Positions 27,233-34,439 of a stretch of 34,439 nucleotides of DNA are shown here, one piece after another (the first letter of the stretch is position 1; every line of letters starts with the position of its first letter). Made by a program: the position numbers and the translations under genes. Source of the stretch: Mycobacterium pinniadriaticum (lineage in GTDB: Bacteria > Actinomycetota > Actinomycetes > Mycobacteriales > Mycobacteriaceae); contig NZ_JAPJDO010000051.1 in NCBI RefSeq assembly GCF_026242045.1, forward strand, positions 1 to 34,439. Direction: 5' to 3'. The notes under the pieces are model-generated. The model was given only the letters and a program-made list of their open reading frames with translations, was not told where the DNA came from and did not search any database.

Positions 27233-29563
27233 TTGGGCGACAGGATCCGAGTGTCGCGCGAAGCCGCAGCGATCGCGGCTCCGGTCGCGGTGGTCGTGGT
27301 CCTGGCGGTGGTTCTGGTTGCTGGGCGTGGCGCGGCCTGGATGACGGTGGTCGACGACATCCTGTTCGTCGGCCTTGCGACGTACGCCGGGTGGTGTTCG
27401 GTCGTAGCGGCCAGAGCGGCCAGAGCGGCCGACGGTCGGATTCGGCGGGCATGGGCCACGCTGGCCGTCGCAATGTTTGCCTGGGCCATCGGCGACGCGA
27501 TCTGGCTGATCTATGACCTGCGGATGACATCACCGCCGTCGCCGTCGCCCGCGGATGTCTTCTATCTGACGTTCACCGCCGCGGCAATTGCAGCGATGGC
27601 TCAATTCGTCACGGCTCCTTCGCGGGCGGCCCGCGTCAAATTGGTGCTCGACGCATTGTCGGTGGCCTTTTGCCTGCTGCTCCTCGGCTGGATCCTGGTT
27701 CTGCATCGAGTGTTCGATACTTACCGCGACGGCCGGGTCGAGATGAGCGTGGCGCTGATCAGCCCGGTGGGCGATCTGGTGATTCTGACGCTCGCCGTCG
27801 TCGCGATGGTTCGAGCACAGGGGCGGCAACTGTTCGCACTGATCGTTCTCACCGTCGCCGCCGCGCTCACCACGATCGGGGACAGCGCGTATGTGTATCT
27901 GGTGGTCGAGGGAAGCTACGACACCGGAAATCTCCTCGACATCGTGTGGGCGGCCGGACTGGCGGCCTTCGCCGCCGCCGCGGTGCTGGGCCGTCGGCCA
28001 TCGGCGCTCCGAAATACCGGGCCGTCGGTCCCATCGGGATCTTCGCTGTGGTTGCCGTACGTTCCGCTTCTGCTCGCCGGGACGATCGGCCCTGCGTTTG
28101 TGATGTCGGGGTTCGAGCAATTCCTGGTTCCCATCATCGTCACCGTTGTCTGCGCGCGGCAGGTGATGGCCGCCGTGGAGAATCGGCAATTCCTCGCCGA
28201 GGCCGCCAACGAAGCGCTCCGAGACCCGCTGACCGGGCTGGCCAACCGGACACTGTTTCGTGATCGCCTCGAGCACGCGATGATGGTGCGGTCCCGGGAC
28301 GGGCGGCCGGTCAGCGTGTTATCGATCGACCTCGACGATTTCAAACTGGTCAACGACAGCCTCGGCCACCCCGTCGCGGACCGGCTGTTGGTCGACACGG
28401 GCAAACGGTTGGTCGAATGCCTGCGTGCCGGCGACACCGTCGCCCGCGTGGGCGGGGACGAATTCGCAGTGTTGCTCGAAGGCGGCACCGATGATCACCA
28501 CCAAGTCGCCCAACGCATCATCGACGCGTTTGCGAGGCCGTTTCTGGTGGGCGGTCAGGAGATCATCCTTCGCCCGAGCATCGGGCTGGCCGAGGCGCCC
28601 GACGACGAAGAGGGGTTGTCGGCACTGACACTGGCCGAGCGGGCCGATATCGCGATGTACGCCGCCAAGCGTTCGCGGTCGGCCGAAGTCCGGACCTTCA
28701 ACGCGGAGTTGGCGTTGGCAAGTCCGCACGTCGCGGACCTCGTCGCCGGATCACGACGGTCTGCCGAAGACGGGGCGGCCCAGGTGCGACTGCTCGGCGA
28801 GTTGCGGCACGCCGTCGACGCGGGCCGGCTGGATGTGGTCTACCAGCCCGAGGTCGATCTGGTAACCGGGAAAGTCATCGGGGTCGAGGCGCTGCTCCGA
28901 TGGCCACATCCGCGGCTTGGGACGCTGCATCCGGAGACGTTCCTGGCATTGGTACGCCAGCACGGTCTGATGTTGCCGGTGACTGATCTGGTGTTGTCGA
29001 AGGTGCTTGACGACGCGTTGAGGTGGTCGGCGCAGGGACTGGACATGCCGGTGGCGATCAACTTGTTCGCTCCGCTCTTGCGGGATACCGATCTACCGGA
29101 CCGCCTGTGCCGTGGCATGGACGCGCGTGGCTTGTCGCACGGCCTGCTCACGGTCGAGATCACCGAAGACGTGGTGCTGACGGAATTCGATACCGTCACG
29201 ACGGTGCTGCGAGAACTGCGCTCCCGGGGCATCCGGGTCGCGATCGACGATTTCGGCAGCGGCTACTCGGCGCTGTCCTATCTGCGTGACCTCGCGGTTG
29301 ACGAAGTGAAACTGGACCGCCACTTCATCGCGTCCGTCACGTCGGACAGGCGGGCGGCCGCCGTCGTCGATGCGGTGATCAGTCTGACCCACAAACTGGG
29401 GGTTCTCGTGGTCGCCGAAGGTGTCGAGGACGTCGAAACCGCACGGTGGCTGGTGGACCACCGGTGTGACCGGGGACAGGGGTACTACTTCGGCAGGCCG
29501 GTCGAGTCGGCGCGGATGCGCGCGCTGGTCTCCCAGATCGACGCGCAGAGCGTCCCCGGCTGA
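27233..29563 (+). CDS. Membrane GGDEF-EAL cyclic di-GMP enzyme
   Basis: A 776-residue protein that could both make and break cyclic di-GMP. The first 320 residues are hydrophobic with about eight membrane segments and match no sensor domain I can name. The GGDEF domain (about 328-490) has an intact GGDEF at 407-411 and the product-inhibition motif RAGD at 398-401. The EAL domain (about 520-770) has EAL at 552-554, ITED, IDDFGSGYSAL, VKLDR, AEGVED and GQGYYFGRP, so the phosphodiesterase metal and general-base residues are present. The start is uncertain: TTG 27233 or GTG 27251, both with weak ribosome binding sites. It stands alone between glcP and a convergent lipoprotein gene. Confidence 0.9.
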   Translation: MGDRIRVSREAAAIAAPVAVVVVLAVVLVAGRGAAWMTVVDDILFVGLATYAGWCSVVAARAARAADGRIRRAWATLAVAMFAWAIGDAIWLIYDLRMTSPPSPSPADVFYLTFTAAAIAAMAQFVTAPSRAARVKLVLDALSVAFCLLLLGWILVLHRVFDTYRDGRVEMSVALISPVGDLVILTLAVVAMVRAQGRQLFALIVLTVAAALTTIGDSAYVYLVVEGSYDTGNLLDIVWAAGLAAFAAAAVLGRRPSALRNTGPSVPSGSSLWLPYVPLLLAGTIGPAFVMSGFEQFLVPIIVTVVCARQVMAAVENRQFLAEAANEALRDPLTGLANRTLFRDRLEHAMMVRSRDGRPVSVLSIDLDDFKLVNDSLGHPVADRLLVDTGKRLVECLRAGDTVARVGGDEFAVLLEGGTDDHHQVAQRIIDAFARPFLVGGQEIILRPSIGLAEAPDDEEGLSALTLAERADIAMYAAKRSRSAEVRTFNAELALASPHVADLVAGSRRSAEDGAAQVRLLGELRHAVDAGRLDVVYQPEVDLVTGKVIGVEALLRWPHPRLGTLHPETFLALVRQHGLMLPVTDLVLSKVLDDALRWSAQGLDMPVAINLFAPLLRDTDLPDRLCRGMDARGLSHGLLTVEITEDVVLTEFDTVTTVLRELRSRGIRVAIDDFGSGYSALSYLRDLAVDEVKLDRHFIASVTSDRRAAAVVDAVISLTHKLGVLVVAEGVEDVETARWLVDHRCDRGQGYYFGRPVESARMRALVSQIDAQSVPG

Positions 29564-29582
29564 CACGTGCGTCGGGCACCGA

Positions 29583-30170
29583 TCAGGGAACGTCGGTGTA
29601 CTGCCAGCTCGCTCCGGAATCAGAGAATGTGAAGCCCTGTGACGTCTGCTCGCTCAGGCAGGAGATGCCGACCTCCTGCTGAGCGTTGCAACGGAATCCG
29701 GCTGCCGCGAGGATCTTGTTGTACGGCAACGTCTTCGTCGTCCCCGATGGTGGCTTGAATTGGGCGGTGGGCACCGCGGCAAATCGAGCTTCGCCGAGGG
29801 TGTGCACCACGATCGAGTTCGGGGCGGCGCTGGCCCCGGTGTCGTCGGTCACGCTCGGCGGCGCACCCTTGATGCCGATGCGCCCGGTCCCGCTGCTCGA
29901 CTGGCAGCCGGCCCAGGAACGGGGCACGATCACGCAGCGCCAGCTGCCGCTCGGACTGGTGAAGTAGTAGCCGGCGTGGATGTCGTCGGTCCTGGTGTAG
30001 TAGTCGAACGCGTTGACCAGTTTGTCATTGCTAGGACGCGTAGATGGTGCTGTGGTAGCAGGTGGAGCCGTTTGCTGATTGGTGTCATCGGTGGTGATGA
30101 TCGGGTTCGAACACGCCGTCAGTGCCGCCGCGGCGGCACCCACGGCGATCATCGCCCGGGATCCTCGCAC
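29583..30170 (-). CDS. Putative lipoprotein with four conserved-looking cysteines
   Basis: A 195-residue predicted lipoprotein of unknown function. From GTG 30170 the N-terminus VRGSRAMIAVGAAAAALTAC is a short basic segment, a hydrophobic core and the lipobox LTAC with C20. A Thr/Pro-rich linker follows (about 30-50), then a globular domain with YYFTSPSGSWRCVIVP, a second Cys in GCQSS, and FRCNAQ/ISCLS near the end. The four mature cysteines could form two disulfides. The frame opens further to ATG 30227, but that leaves a very long charged leader and nearly touches hisE. TAGGCT eight bases upstream of GTG 30170 supports the shorter form. It is divergent from hisE and convergent with the GGDEF-EAL gene. 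Confidence 0.78.
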   Translation of the reverse strand: MRGSRAMIAVGAAAAALTACSNPIITTDDTNQQTAPPATTAPSTRPSNDKLVNAFDYYTRTDDIHAGYYFTSPSGSWRCVIVPRSWAGCQSSSGTGRIGIKGAPPSVTDDTGASAAPNSIVVHTLGEARFAAVPTAQFKPPSGTTKTLPYNKILAAAGFRCNAQQEVGISCLSEQTSQGFTFSDSGASWQYTDVP

Positions 30171-30176
30171 AGGACG

Positions 30177-30192
30177 CCAGCCTAGTCGCTGG
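30177..30192 (-). promoter_or_regulatory. Candidate lipoprotein promoter overlapped by an inverted repeat
   Basis: On the minus strand TAGGCT (30184-30179) fits TANNNT and stands eight bases before GTG 30170, consistent with a leaderless or nearly leaderless mRNA. The same bases lie within CCAGC (30177-30181) and GCTGG (30188-30192), a 5-base inverted repeat with a 6-base spacer that could be an operator. Both calls are weak alone. Confidence 0.35.
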
Positions 30193-30235
30193 TCCTGGGT
30201 CGAGGAGAAACCGCCGTGACGGCGCATCGACCCGC

Positions 30236-30517
30236 ATGGAACAATCGCACGCCGTGAAGACCTTCGAGGAGCTGTTCGCCGAACTCGGGGAGCGTGCGCG
30301 CACCCGGCCCCCGGGCAGCGCCACCGTCGCCGCGTTGGATGCCGGCGTGCACGCGCTGGGCAAGAAGATCCTCGAAGAGGCCGGCGAGGTCTGGCTGGCC
30401 GCCGAGCACGAACCGGACGAGGCTTTGGCCGAGGAGATCAGCCAGCTGCTGTACTGGACCCAGGTGCTGATGGTCGCCCGTGGGCTCAGTCTCGATGACA
30501 TCTACTCCAAGCTCTAG
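30236..30517 (+). CDS. hisE: Phosphoribosyl-ATP pyrophosphatase
   Basis: Hydrolyses phosphoribosyl-ATP to phosphoribosyl-AMP, the second step of histidine synthesis. The 93-residue protein is an all-alpha MazG-like enzyme with KKILEEAGEVWLAAE and EEISQLLYWTQVLM, which supply the acidic magnesium-binding residues. Length and wording match M. tuberculosis HisE (Rv2122c), which begins with a similar M-x-QS-x-AVKTFE, so ATG 30236 is chosen. It is directly followed by hisG, nine bases from stop to the preferred ATG, as in other mycobacteria, where hisE and hisG stand apart from the main his operon. Confidence 0.95.
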   Translation: MEQSHAVKTFEELFAELGERARTRPPGSATVAALDAGVHALGKKILEEAGEVWLAAEHEPDEALAEEISQLLYWTQVLMVARGLSLDDIYSKL

Positions 30518-30526
30518 GTGGCTGAC

Positions 30527-31381
30527 ATGTTGCGCGTCGCCGTCCCCAACAAGGGAGCGCTGTCCGAACCCGCCGCCGAGATCCTGTCGGAGGCCGGCTA
30601 CCGACGGCGCACCGACCCGAAGGATCTCACCGTCATCGACCCGGCCAACGGGGTCGAGTTCTTCTTCCTGCGCCCCAAGGATATCGCGATCTACGTAGGA
30701 TCCGGCCAGCTCGACTTCGGCATCACCGGCCGGGACCTGGCCGCCGAATCCGACGCTCCGGTGGACGAACGGCTCGCCCTGGGCTTCGGATCCTCCAGCT
30801 TCCGCTATGCCGCGCCGGCCGGGCGGGACTGGACCATCGCGGATCTGGCCGGCAAGCGGATCGCCACCGCATACCCGCACCTCGTTCGGAAAGACTTGGC
30901 GAGCAGGGGGATCGAGGCGACGGTCATTCGGCTCGACGGTGCGGTCGAGATCTCGGTTCAGCTCGGTGTCGCCGACGCGATCGCTGACGTGGTCGGTTCC
31001 GGGCGAACGCTGCGGCTGCACGATCTGGTGGCTTTCGGTGACTCGCTGTGTGATTCGGAAGCGGTGCTGATCGAGCGGGCCGGTAACGGTGACGATCCCA
31101 ACCGGGCTGCGCGCGATCAGCTGGCGGCGCGCGTGCAGGGTGTGGTGTTCGGCCAGCAGTACTTGATGCTCGACTACGACTGCCCGCGTTCGTTGCTCGA
31201 GCGCGCGACCGAGATCACTCCCGGCCTGGAGTCGCCGACCATCGCGCCGCTGGCCGACCCGGACTGGGTGGCGGTGCGCGCACTGGTGCCGCGCCGCACC
31301 GTCAACACGATCATGGACGAACTCGCCGCCATCGGGGCCAAGGCAATTCTGGCGTCCGATATCAGGTTCTGCCGCTTCTGA
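30527..31381 (+). CDS. hisG: ATP phosphoribosyltransferase, long form
   Basis: Condenses ATP with PRPP in the first, feedback-inhibited step of histidine synthesis. From ATG 30527 the protein has 284 residues, the exact length I recall for M. tuberculosis HisG (Rv2121c). It contains the two periplasmic-binding-protein-like lobes (MLRVAVPNKGALSEPA at the start), the PRPP loop LDGAVEISVQLGVADAIADV, and the C-terminal ACT-like regulatory domain (about 210-284, GLESPTIAPL to ASDIRFCRF) that binds histidine. GTG 30518, directly after the hisE stop, is an alternative that adds three residues. AGGTGG at 30515-30521 fits the ATG better. Confidence 0.95.
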   Translation: MLRVAVPNKGALSEPAAEILSEAGYRRRTDPKDLTVIDPANGVEFFFLRPKDIAIYVGSGQLDFGITGRDLAAESDAPVDERLALGFGSSSFRYAAPAGRDWTIADLAGKRIATAYPHLVRKDLASRGIEATVIRLDGAVEISVQLGVADAIADVVGSGRTLRLHDLVAFGDSLCDSEAVLIERAGNGDDPNRAARDQLAARVQGVVFGQQYLMLDYDCPRSLLERATEITPGLESPTIAPLADPDWVAVRALVPRRTVNTIMDELAAIGAKAILASDIRFCRF

Positions 31382-31452
31382 GGTTAGGCAGGCCTTCAAC
31401 CCCGCGGCGTGTTAGCGTCCCGTTGTCGTGTCCGCCGGCCGAGAGGTTCGTC

Positions 31453-31935
31453 ATGACGCAAGTCCTTGTCCTGCTGCTGGCCTTGCTGATCGGCGTCGTG
31501 GCGGGTCTGCGGGCGCTGACCGTTCCGGCCGTGGTGGCCTGGGGTGCGGCCCTCGGCTGGATCAACGTCGACGGAAAGTGGTCCGAGTGGGTCGCGCACC
31601 CGGTCACGGTCACCATCCTGACGATCCTGCTGCTGGTCGAACTCGTCACCGACCAGTTGCCGAAGACTCCGAGCCGCAAGACACCCATGCAGTTCAGCGC
31701 CCGACTGCTGACGGGTGCCTTCGCCGGTGCCGTCATCGGCAGCGCGTCCTTTCACACGTTCAGCGCGCTGGGCACCGGCATCATCGGCGCGGTGCTCGGT
31801 ACCCTCGGCGGCTACGAGGCCCGGCGCCGGCTGGTTGCCGTCAACGGCGGACGGGACCTTCCGATCGCGCTGCTCGAAGATGCCGTGGCGGTCGGCGGCG
31901 GGTTCCTGGTCGTCTATCTGGTCAGCCTGGTCTGA
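31453..31935 (+). CDS. DUF4126 family membrane protein
   Basis: A 160-residue integral membrane protein matching Rv2120c by position and length. It has about four hydrophobic segments: VLVLLLALLIGVVAGLRALT, a stretch around HPVTVTILTILLLVELV, RLLTGAFAGAVIGSASFHTF with GTGIIGAVLGTLGG, and AVGGGFLVVYLVSLV at the C-terminus. The function is unknown. ATG 31453 follows GAGAGG by six bases and is preferred over an in-frame start at 31423. A TANNNT box, TAGCGT at about 31412, suggests its own promoter after hisG. Confidence 0.83.
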   Translation: MTQVLVLLLALLIGVVAGLRALTVPAVVAWGAALGWINVDGKWSEWVAHPVTVTILTILLLVELVTDQLPKTPSRKTPMQFSARLLTGAFAGAVIGSASFHTFSALGTGIIGAVLGTLGGYEARRRLVAVNGGRDLPIALLEDAVAVGGGFLVVYLVSLV

Positions 31936-31981
31936 CGCCGGCATGGCGGACCCGGCGGGCAGGAGCGGAGCGACACGGGGA

Positions 31982-33349
31982 ATGACCAAGTTCGACGCGA
32001 TCATCGTCGGCGCCGGGCAGGCCGGTCCGTCGTTGGCGGGCCGGCTCACGGCGGCGGGCCAGACCGTTGCGGTGGTCGAACGCAAATTCGTCGGCGGGAC
32101 ATGCGTCAACTCCGGCTGCATCCCCACCAAGACTCTGGTGGCCAGCGCGCACACCGCCCACACCGCACGCCGGGGAGCCGACTACGGTGTGTCCACCGGC
32201 GAGGTGTCCGTCGACATGGCAAAGGTCAAGGCGCGCAAGGACGGGATCGTGCTAGGTGATCGCAGCGGCGTCGAGTCGTGGCTGGAATCGATGGCCGGCT
32301 GCACCCTGATCCGCGGTCACGCCCGTTTCACCGACCCACACACCCTCACGGTCGGCGACCGGGTCTTGCACGCCGACCGGATCTTCCTCAATGTCGGTGG
32401 CCGGGCGGTGGCGCCCGACCTGCCGGGGCTGTCCGAGATCGACTACCTGACCAATGTCGGCATCCTCGAGCTGGACACGCTGCCCGAGCACTTGGTCGTC
32501 ATCGGGGGCAGCTATATCGGGCTGGAATTCGCCCAGATGTACCGCCGGTTCGGCGCGCGGGTCACCGTGCTCCAGCGGGGTCCGCGACTGACCCCCCGGG
32601 AAGACGAAGACGTCTCGGCGGCGATCGAAGACATTCTCACCGCCGAGGGCATCACCGTCGTCACCGGAGCCGACAGTCTGCATTTCAGCAAGCGGGACAA
32701 CGGGTTCGACGTCACCCCCGTCGACGGTGCGGCGCCGATCGCCGGCTCGCACCTGCTGGTGGCGGTAGGGCGCCGGCCCAACACCGACGATCTCGGCCTT
32801 GAGCTGGCCGGTGTCGAGGTCGACGGCCGCGGTTACATCGTCGTCGATGACCAGTTGCGCACCAGCGCCGAGCACATCTGGGCGATGGGGGACTGCAACG
32901 GCAAGGGCGCGTTCACCCACACCTCGTACAACGACTACGAGATCGTGGCGGCCAATCTGCTCGATGACGACCCGCGCCGGGTCAGCGACCGGGTGCCCAC
33001 CTATGCGCTGTACATCGACCCTCCGCTCGGCCGGGCCGGGATGACCGTCGCCCAGGTCCGCGCCTCGGGGCGGCGGGCCCTGGTCGGGAAGCGGCCGATG
33101 ACCCGGGTGGGCCGGGCGGTGGAAAAGGGTGAGACACAAGGCTTCATGCAGATCGTGGTCGACGCCGACACCGAGGAGATTCTCGGAGCGGCCATCCTCG
33201 GGGTCGGCGGCGACGAGGTCATCCATTCGATCCTCGACATCATGTCGGCCAAGAAACCCTATACCGCGATATCGCGCACCATGCACATCCATCCGACGGT
33301 CAGCGAGCTGGTGCCGACCATGCTGCAGGAGATGACCCCGCTCACCTAG
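31982..33349 (+). CDS. Class I pyridine nucleotide-disulfide oxidoreductase, MerA-like
   Basis: A 455-residue FAD flavoenzyme of the lipoamide dehydrogenase/mercuric reductase group. It has the FAD fold IIVGAGQAGPSLAGRL (7-22), the redox-active disulfide CVNSGCIPTK with C41 and C46, the NAD(P) fold VIGGSYIGLEFAQMYRRFG, the second FAD motif IWAMGDCN, and a C-terminal catalytic dyad H437 and E442 in HIHPTVSE. The N-terminal metal-binding domain and C-terminal cysteine pair of true mercuric reductases are missing, so Hg(II) reduction is unlikely. The disulfide substrate is unknown. The stop overlaps the convergent flavodoxin remnant by eight bases. Confidence 0.87.
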   Translation: MTKFDAIIVGAGQAGPSLAGRLTAAGQTVAVVERKFVGGTCVNSGCIPTKTLVASAHTAHTARRGADYGVSTGEVSVDMAKVKARKDGIVLGDRSGVESWLESMAGCTLIRGHARFTDPHTLTVGDRVLHADRIFLNVGGRAVAPDLPGLSEIDYLTNVGILELDTLPEHLVVIGGSYIGLEFAQMYRRFGARVTVLQRGPRLTPREDEDVSAAIEDILTAEGITVVTGADSLHFSKRDNGFDVTPVDGAAPIAGSHLLVAVGRRPNTDDLGLELAGVEVDGRGYIVVDDQLRTSAEHIWAMGDCNGKGAFTHTSYNDYEIVAANLLDDDPRRVSDRVPTYALYIDPPLGRAGMTVAQVRASGRRALVGKRPMTRVGRAVEKGETQGFMQIVVDADTEEILGAAILGVGGDEVIHSILDIMSAKKPYTAISRTMHIHPTVSELVPTMLQEMTPLT

Positions 33350-33908
33350 AGGTGGCCAAGGCCCGCCCGGCGAGCAGTTGCCCGGCGACCGTGGCGACTC
33401 GTTGCCCGAGGTGTTCACAGGTGCGCAGGTCCGCGTCGTGCACCGCCGAAGCGTCGGCATCGACTTCGGTGGAAGCGCCTGCGCCCAGCCAGAACCCGAG
33501 CCGGTTGAGCTCGAATTCGCTTGCGCCGCTGGTATTCCACCCGGGAGGCAGGCCGAGGTTGACCCAGTGCATGTGACGTTGGGCCGCGAATACGGTGAGC
33601 GCGCTGAGTGTCTGCAACTTGTCACCGGCCTTGGAACCGGAGTTGGTGAACCCGGCGGCGACTTTGTCGCGCCAGGTTCCTTCCAAGCAGCGCCTGCCGG
33701 TGCGTTCGGCGAAGCTCTGGAAGCCCGCCGACACGTTGCCCATGTAGGTCGGGCAGCTGAAGATGATCGCGTCAGCGGCGTCGAGCTCGGCCCAGTCCTG
33801 CTCGTCCACGGTGTCGACCGCGATCAGGCTCACCTTGGCGCCCGGCGCCGGGTCGGTGATCGCGGCCCACACCCGTTCGGCCAGTCGACGACGGACGTCG
33901 TGGACGGA
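33342..33908 (-). pseudogene. Flavodoxin/NAD(P)H reductase family gene missing its 5' end
   Basis: The frame encodes the body of a flavodoxin-like FMN protein: LAERVWAAITDPAPGAKVSL, the flavin loop IIFSCPTYMGNVSAGFQSF, GFTNSGSKAGDKLQT and HWVNLGLPPGWN. The N-terminal beta strand and phosphate-binding loop (the S/T-x-T-G-N-T region) are absent. Upstream of LAERVW the frame reads VHDVRRR and hits a stop at 33909-33911, which is also the stop of an IS481-type transposase fragment. The break therefore coincides with a mobile element. A GTG at 33872 could start a 176-residue product, but it would lack the FMN-phosphate site. Most likely it is non-functional. Confidence 0.75.
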
Positions 33909-34025
33909 CTAGGTGTGATGTCCAGGGAGGTTGGTCAGTCGGGTGACCGGTGGCTGGCCTCCGAGGGCGGAGTGGGCTCGGTGATGATTGTAAAAGTGCA
34001 ACCAGCCTGGGTAGTCAGTACACCA
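33909..34025 (-). mobile_element. C-terminal remnant of an IS481-family transposase
   Basis: On the minus strand a frame reads YPGWLHFYNHHRAHSALGG, then QPPVTRLTNLPGHHT and a TAG at 33911-33909. The WLHxYNHHRxHxALGGxPPxxRLxNLxG text is the usual end of IS481-family integrase-type transposases. Only about the last 35 codons remain. Upstream of the tyrosine at 34013-34011 the frame runs into the oppositely oriented IS3-type sequence, so the join lies near 34010-34025. The remnant borders the broken flavodoxin gene. Confidence 0.75.
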
Positions 34026-34300
34026 GTCATGACCTGGCCAAAGCCTGTTCCGATCACGGCCTGCGCCGCTCTATGGGCGCCACCGGCATATGCTGGGACA
34101 ACGCCGGGTCCGAATCGCTGTGGTCGACGGTCAAGCACGAGTACTACAAACGGCACGCCTTCACGTCGTATGCGAATCTTACTGCAGGACTTGACAATTA
34201 CCTTCGCTACTACAACCATGACAGGCGGCACAGCTCACTGGGAATGATCTCGCCCATCGACTTCGAGATCGCTTCACGGATCAATCAGCAATCAAGCTAA
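34010..34300 (+). mobile_element. C-terminal half of an IS3-family OrfB transposase
   Basis: From 34010 the plus strand reads GSQYTSHDLAKACSDHGLRR, then SMGATGICWDNAGSESLWST and HEYYKRHAFTSYANL, ending in YYNHDRRHSSLGMISPIDFE and a TAA at 34298-34300. This is the C-terminal part of an rve-type IS3 OrfB, with an aspartate-rich loop and the catalytic glutamate in the AGSESLWSTVK region. The N-terminal half and OrfA are missing. A start codon in the frame at 33950 lies in the IS481 remnant and has no meaning. It cannot be an active transposase. Confidence 0.85.
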
Positions 34301-34303
34301 CCG

Positions 34304-34328
34304 TGTCCACTTTTTCGGGGGAACCCCA
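34304..34328. repeat. Probable right terminal inverted repeat of the IS3 element
   Basis: Just after the OrfB stop lies a sequence whose reverse strand begins TGGGGTTCCCCCGAAAAAGT. Starting with TG and lying a few bases from the OrfB stop fits the end of an IS3-family element. The matching left end is not in the window, so the assignment rests on position and recollection. Confidence 0.55.
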
Positions 34329-34439
34329 GCAGACGATCTGGACCTGGCATCGACGGATGAGCGCTGATGGCACCTGGGATCTGGTGTTGGCGCGGTTGCT
34401 GGCGGCCGCAGATGAAGCCGGGGTCATCGACTGGGCCGT
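34327..34439 (+). mobile_element. Fragment of an IS5-type transposase running off the window
   Basis: Directly after the IS3 end an open frame reads QTIWTWHRRMSADGTWDLVL, then ARLLAAADEAGVIDWA, and continues past the window edge. The pattern PWQTxxxxHRRxSxDGTWDxVLxxLLAxADxxGxIDW is the beginning of many actinobacterial IS5-family (IS427-like) transposases. The N-terminal part before QTI is replaced by the IS3 end, so the IS3 element probably inserted into this gene. Whether the rest is intact cannot be seen. Confidence 0.72.

Noticed and set aside
31982..33349. True mercuric reductase (merA)
   Set aside because: It lacks the N-terminal metal-binding domain and the C-terminal cysteine pair, and no other mer gene is nearby.
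33378..34247. Plus-strand 289-codon frame across the flavodoxin remnant and IS fragments
   Set aside because: It spans several unrelated elements in the wrong frame for each, so it is a chance open frame.

Overview
The window is high-GC actinobacterial DNA, almost certainly from a Mycobacterium (Mycolicibacterium-type) chromosome. It carries the mycothiol ligase MshC, F420-type and FadE-type enzymes, lipoproteins of the LppL kind, GTG starts with GTGA/ATGA overlaps, and TANNNT-type promoters placed for leaderless transcripts. Gene order matches, from memory, the M. tuberculosis Rv2120c-Rv2139 neighbourhood (pyrD, lppL, uppP, Rv2135c, Rv2134c, Rv2133c, cysQ, mshC, PAC2 protein, metH, hisE, hisG, Rv2120c). 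The species cannot be named from this alone.

Layout. 1-166: tail of an unidentified plus-strand ORF and an intergenic stretch. 167-2507 (minus): lppL, a DUF5703 protein and pyrD, stop-to-start coupled. 2649-8151 (plus): a small conserved protein, uppP, a histidine phosphatase, a DUF3090 protein, an SCO1664/PI-kinase-like protein, cysQ and mshC. 8166-12084 (minus): a DUF389 membrane protein and two acyl-CoA dehydrogenase genes that look like the two halves of a heteromeric enzyme. 12274-14546 (plus): a TetR regulator, an FAD monooxygenase and a deazaflavin-dependent nitroreductase-like protein. 14548-15438 (minus): PAC2 protein. 15439-19537 (plus): a structured leader and a full-length cobalamin-dependent methionine synthase. 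19559-24644 (minus): gnd2, zwf1 and a GH63-like glycosidase, each overlapping the next by 4 nt. 24751-27009 (plus): a HAD hydrolase and a GlcP-like sugar transporter. 27233-29563: a membrane GGDEF-EAL protein. 29583-30170 (minus): a lipoprotein. 30236-31935: hisE, hisG and a DUF4126 membrane protein. 31982-33349: a mercuric-reductase-like flavoprotein. 33342-34439: a decapitated flavodoxin gene followed by fragments of three different insertion sequences.

How the genes work together. The gnd2-zwf1-glycosidase operon, the glucose-type permease and the HAD phosphatase form a sugar-uptake and NADPH-generating block inserted between metH and the his genes. cysQ and mshC act in sulfur metabolism and mycothiol synthesis. 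metH closes the methyl cycle.

The most interesting point is the metH leader. It can fold like an S-adenosylhomocysteine (SAH) riboswitch (15700-15770), and the 3' strand of its P1 helix overlaps a perfect 7-bp hairpin that hides the metH Shine-Dalgarno, the expected layout of a translational ON switch. The metH protein itself resembles the E. coli type more than the M. tuberculosis type. No tRNA, rRNA or CRISPR array was seen. All family assignments are by reading and from memory; no database was searched.
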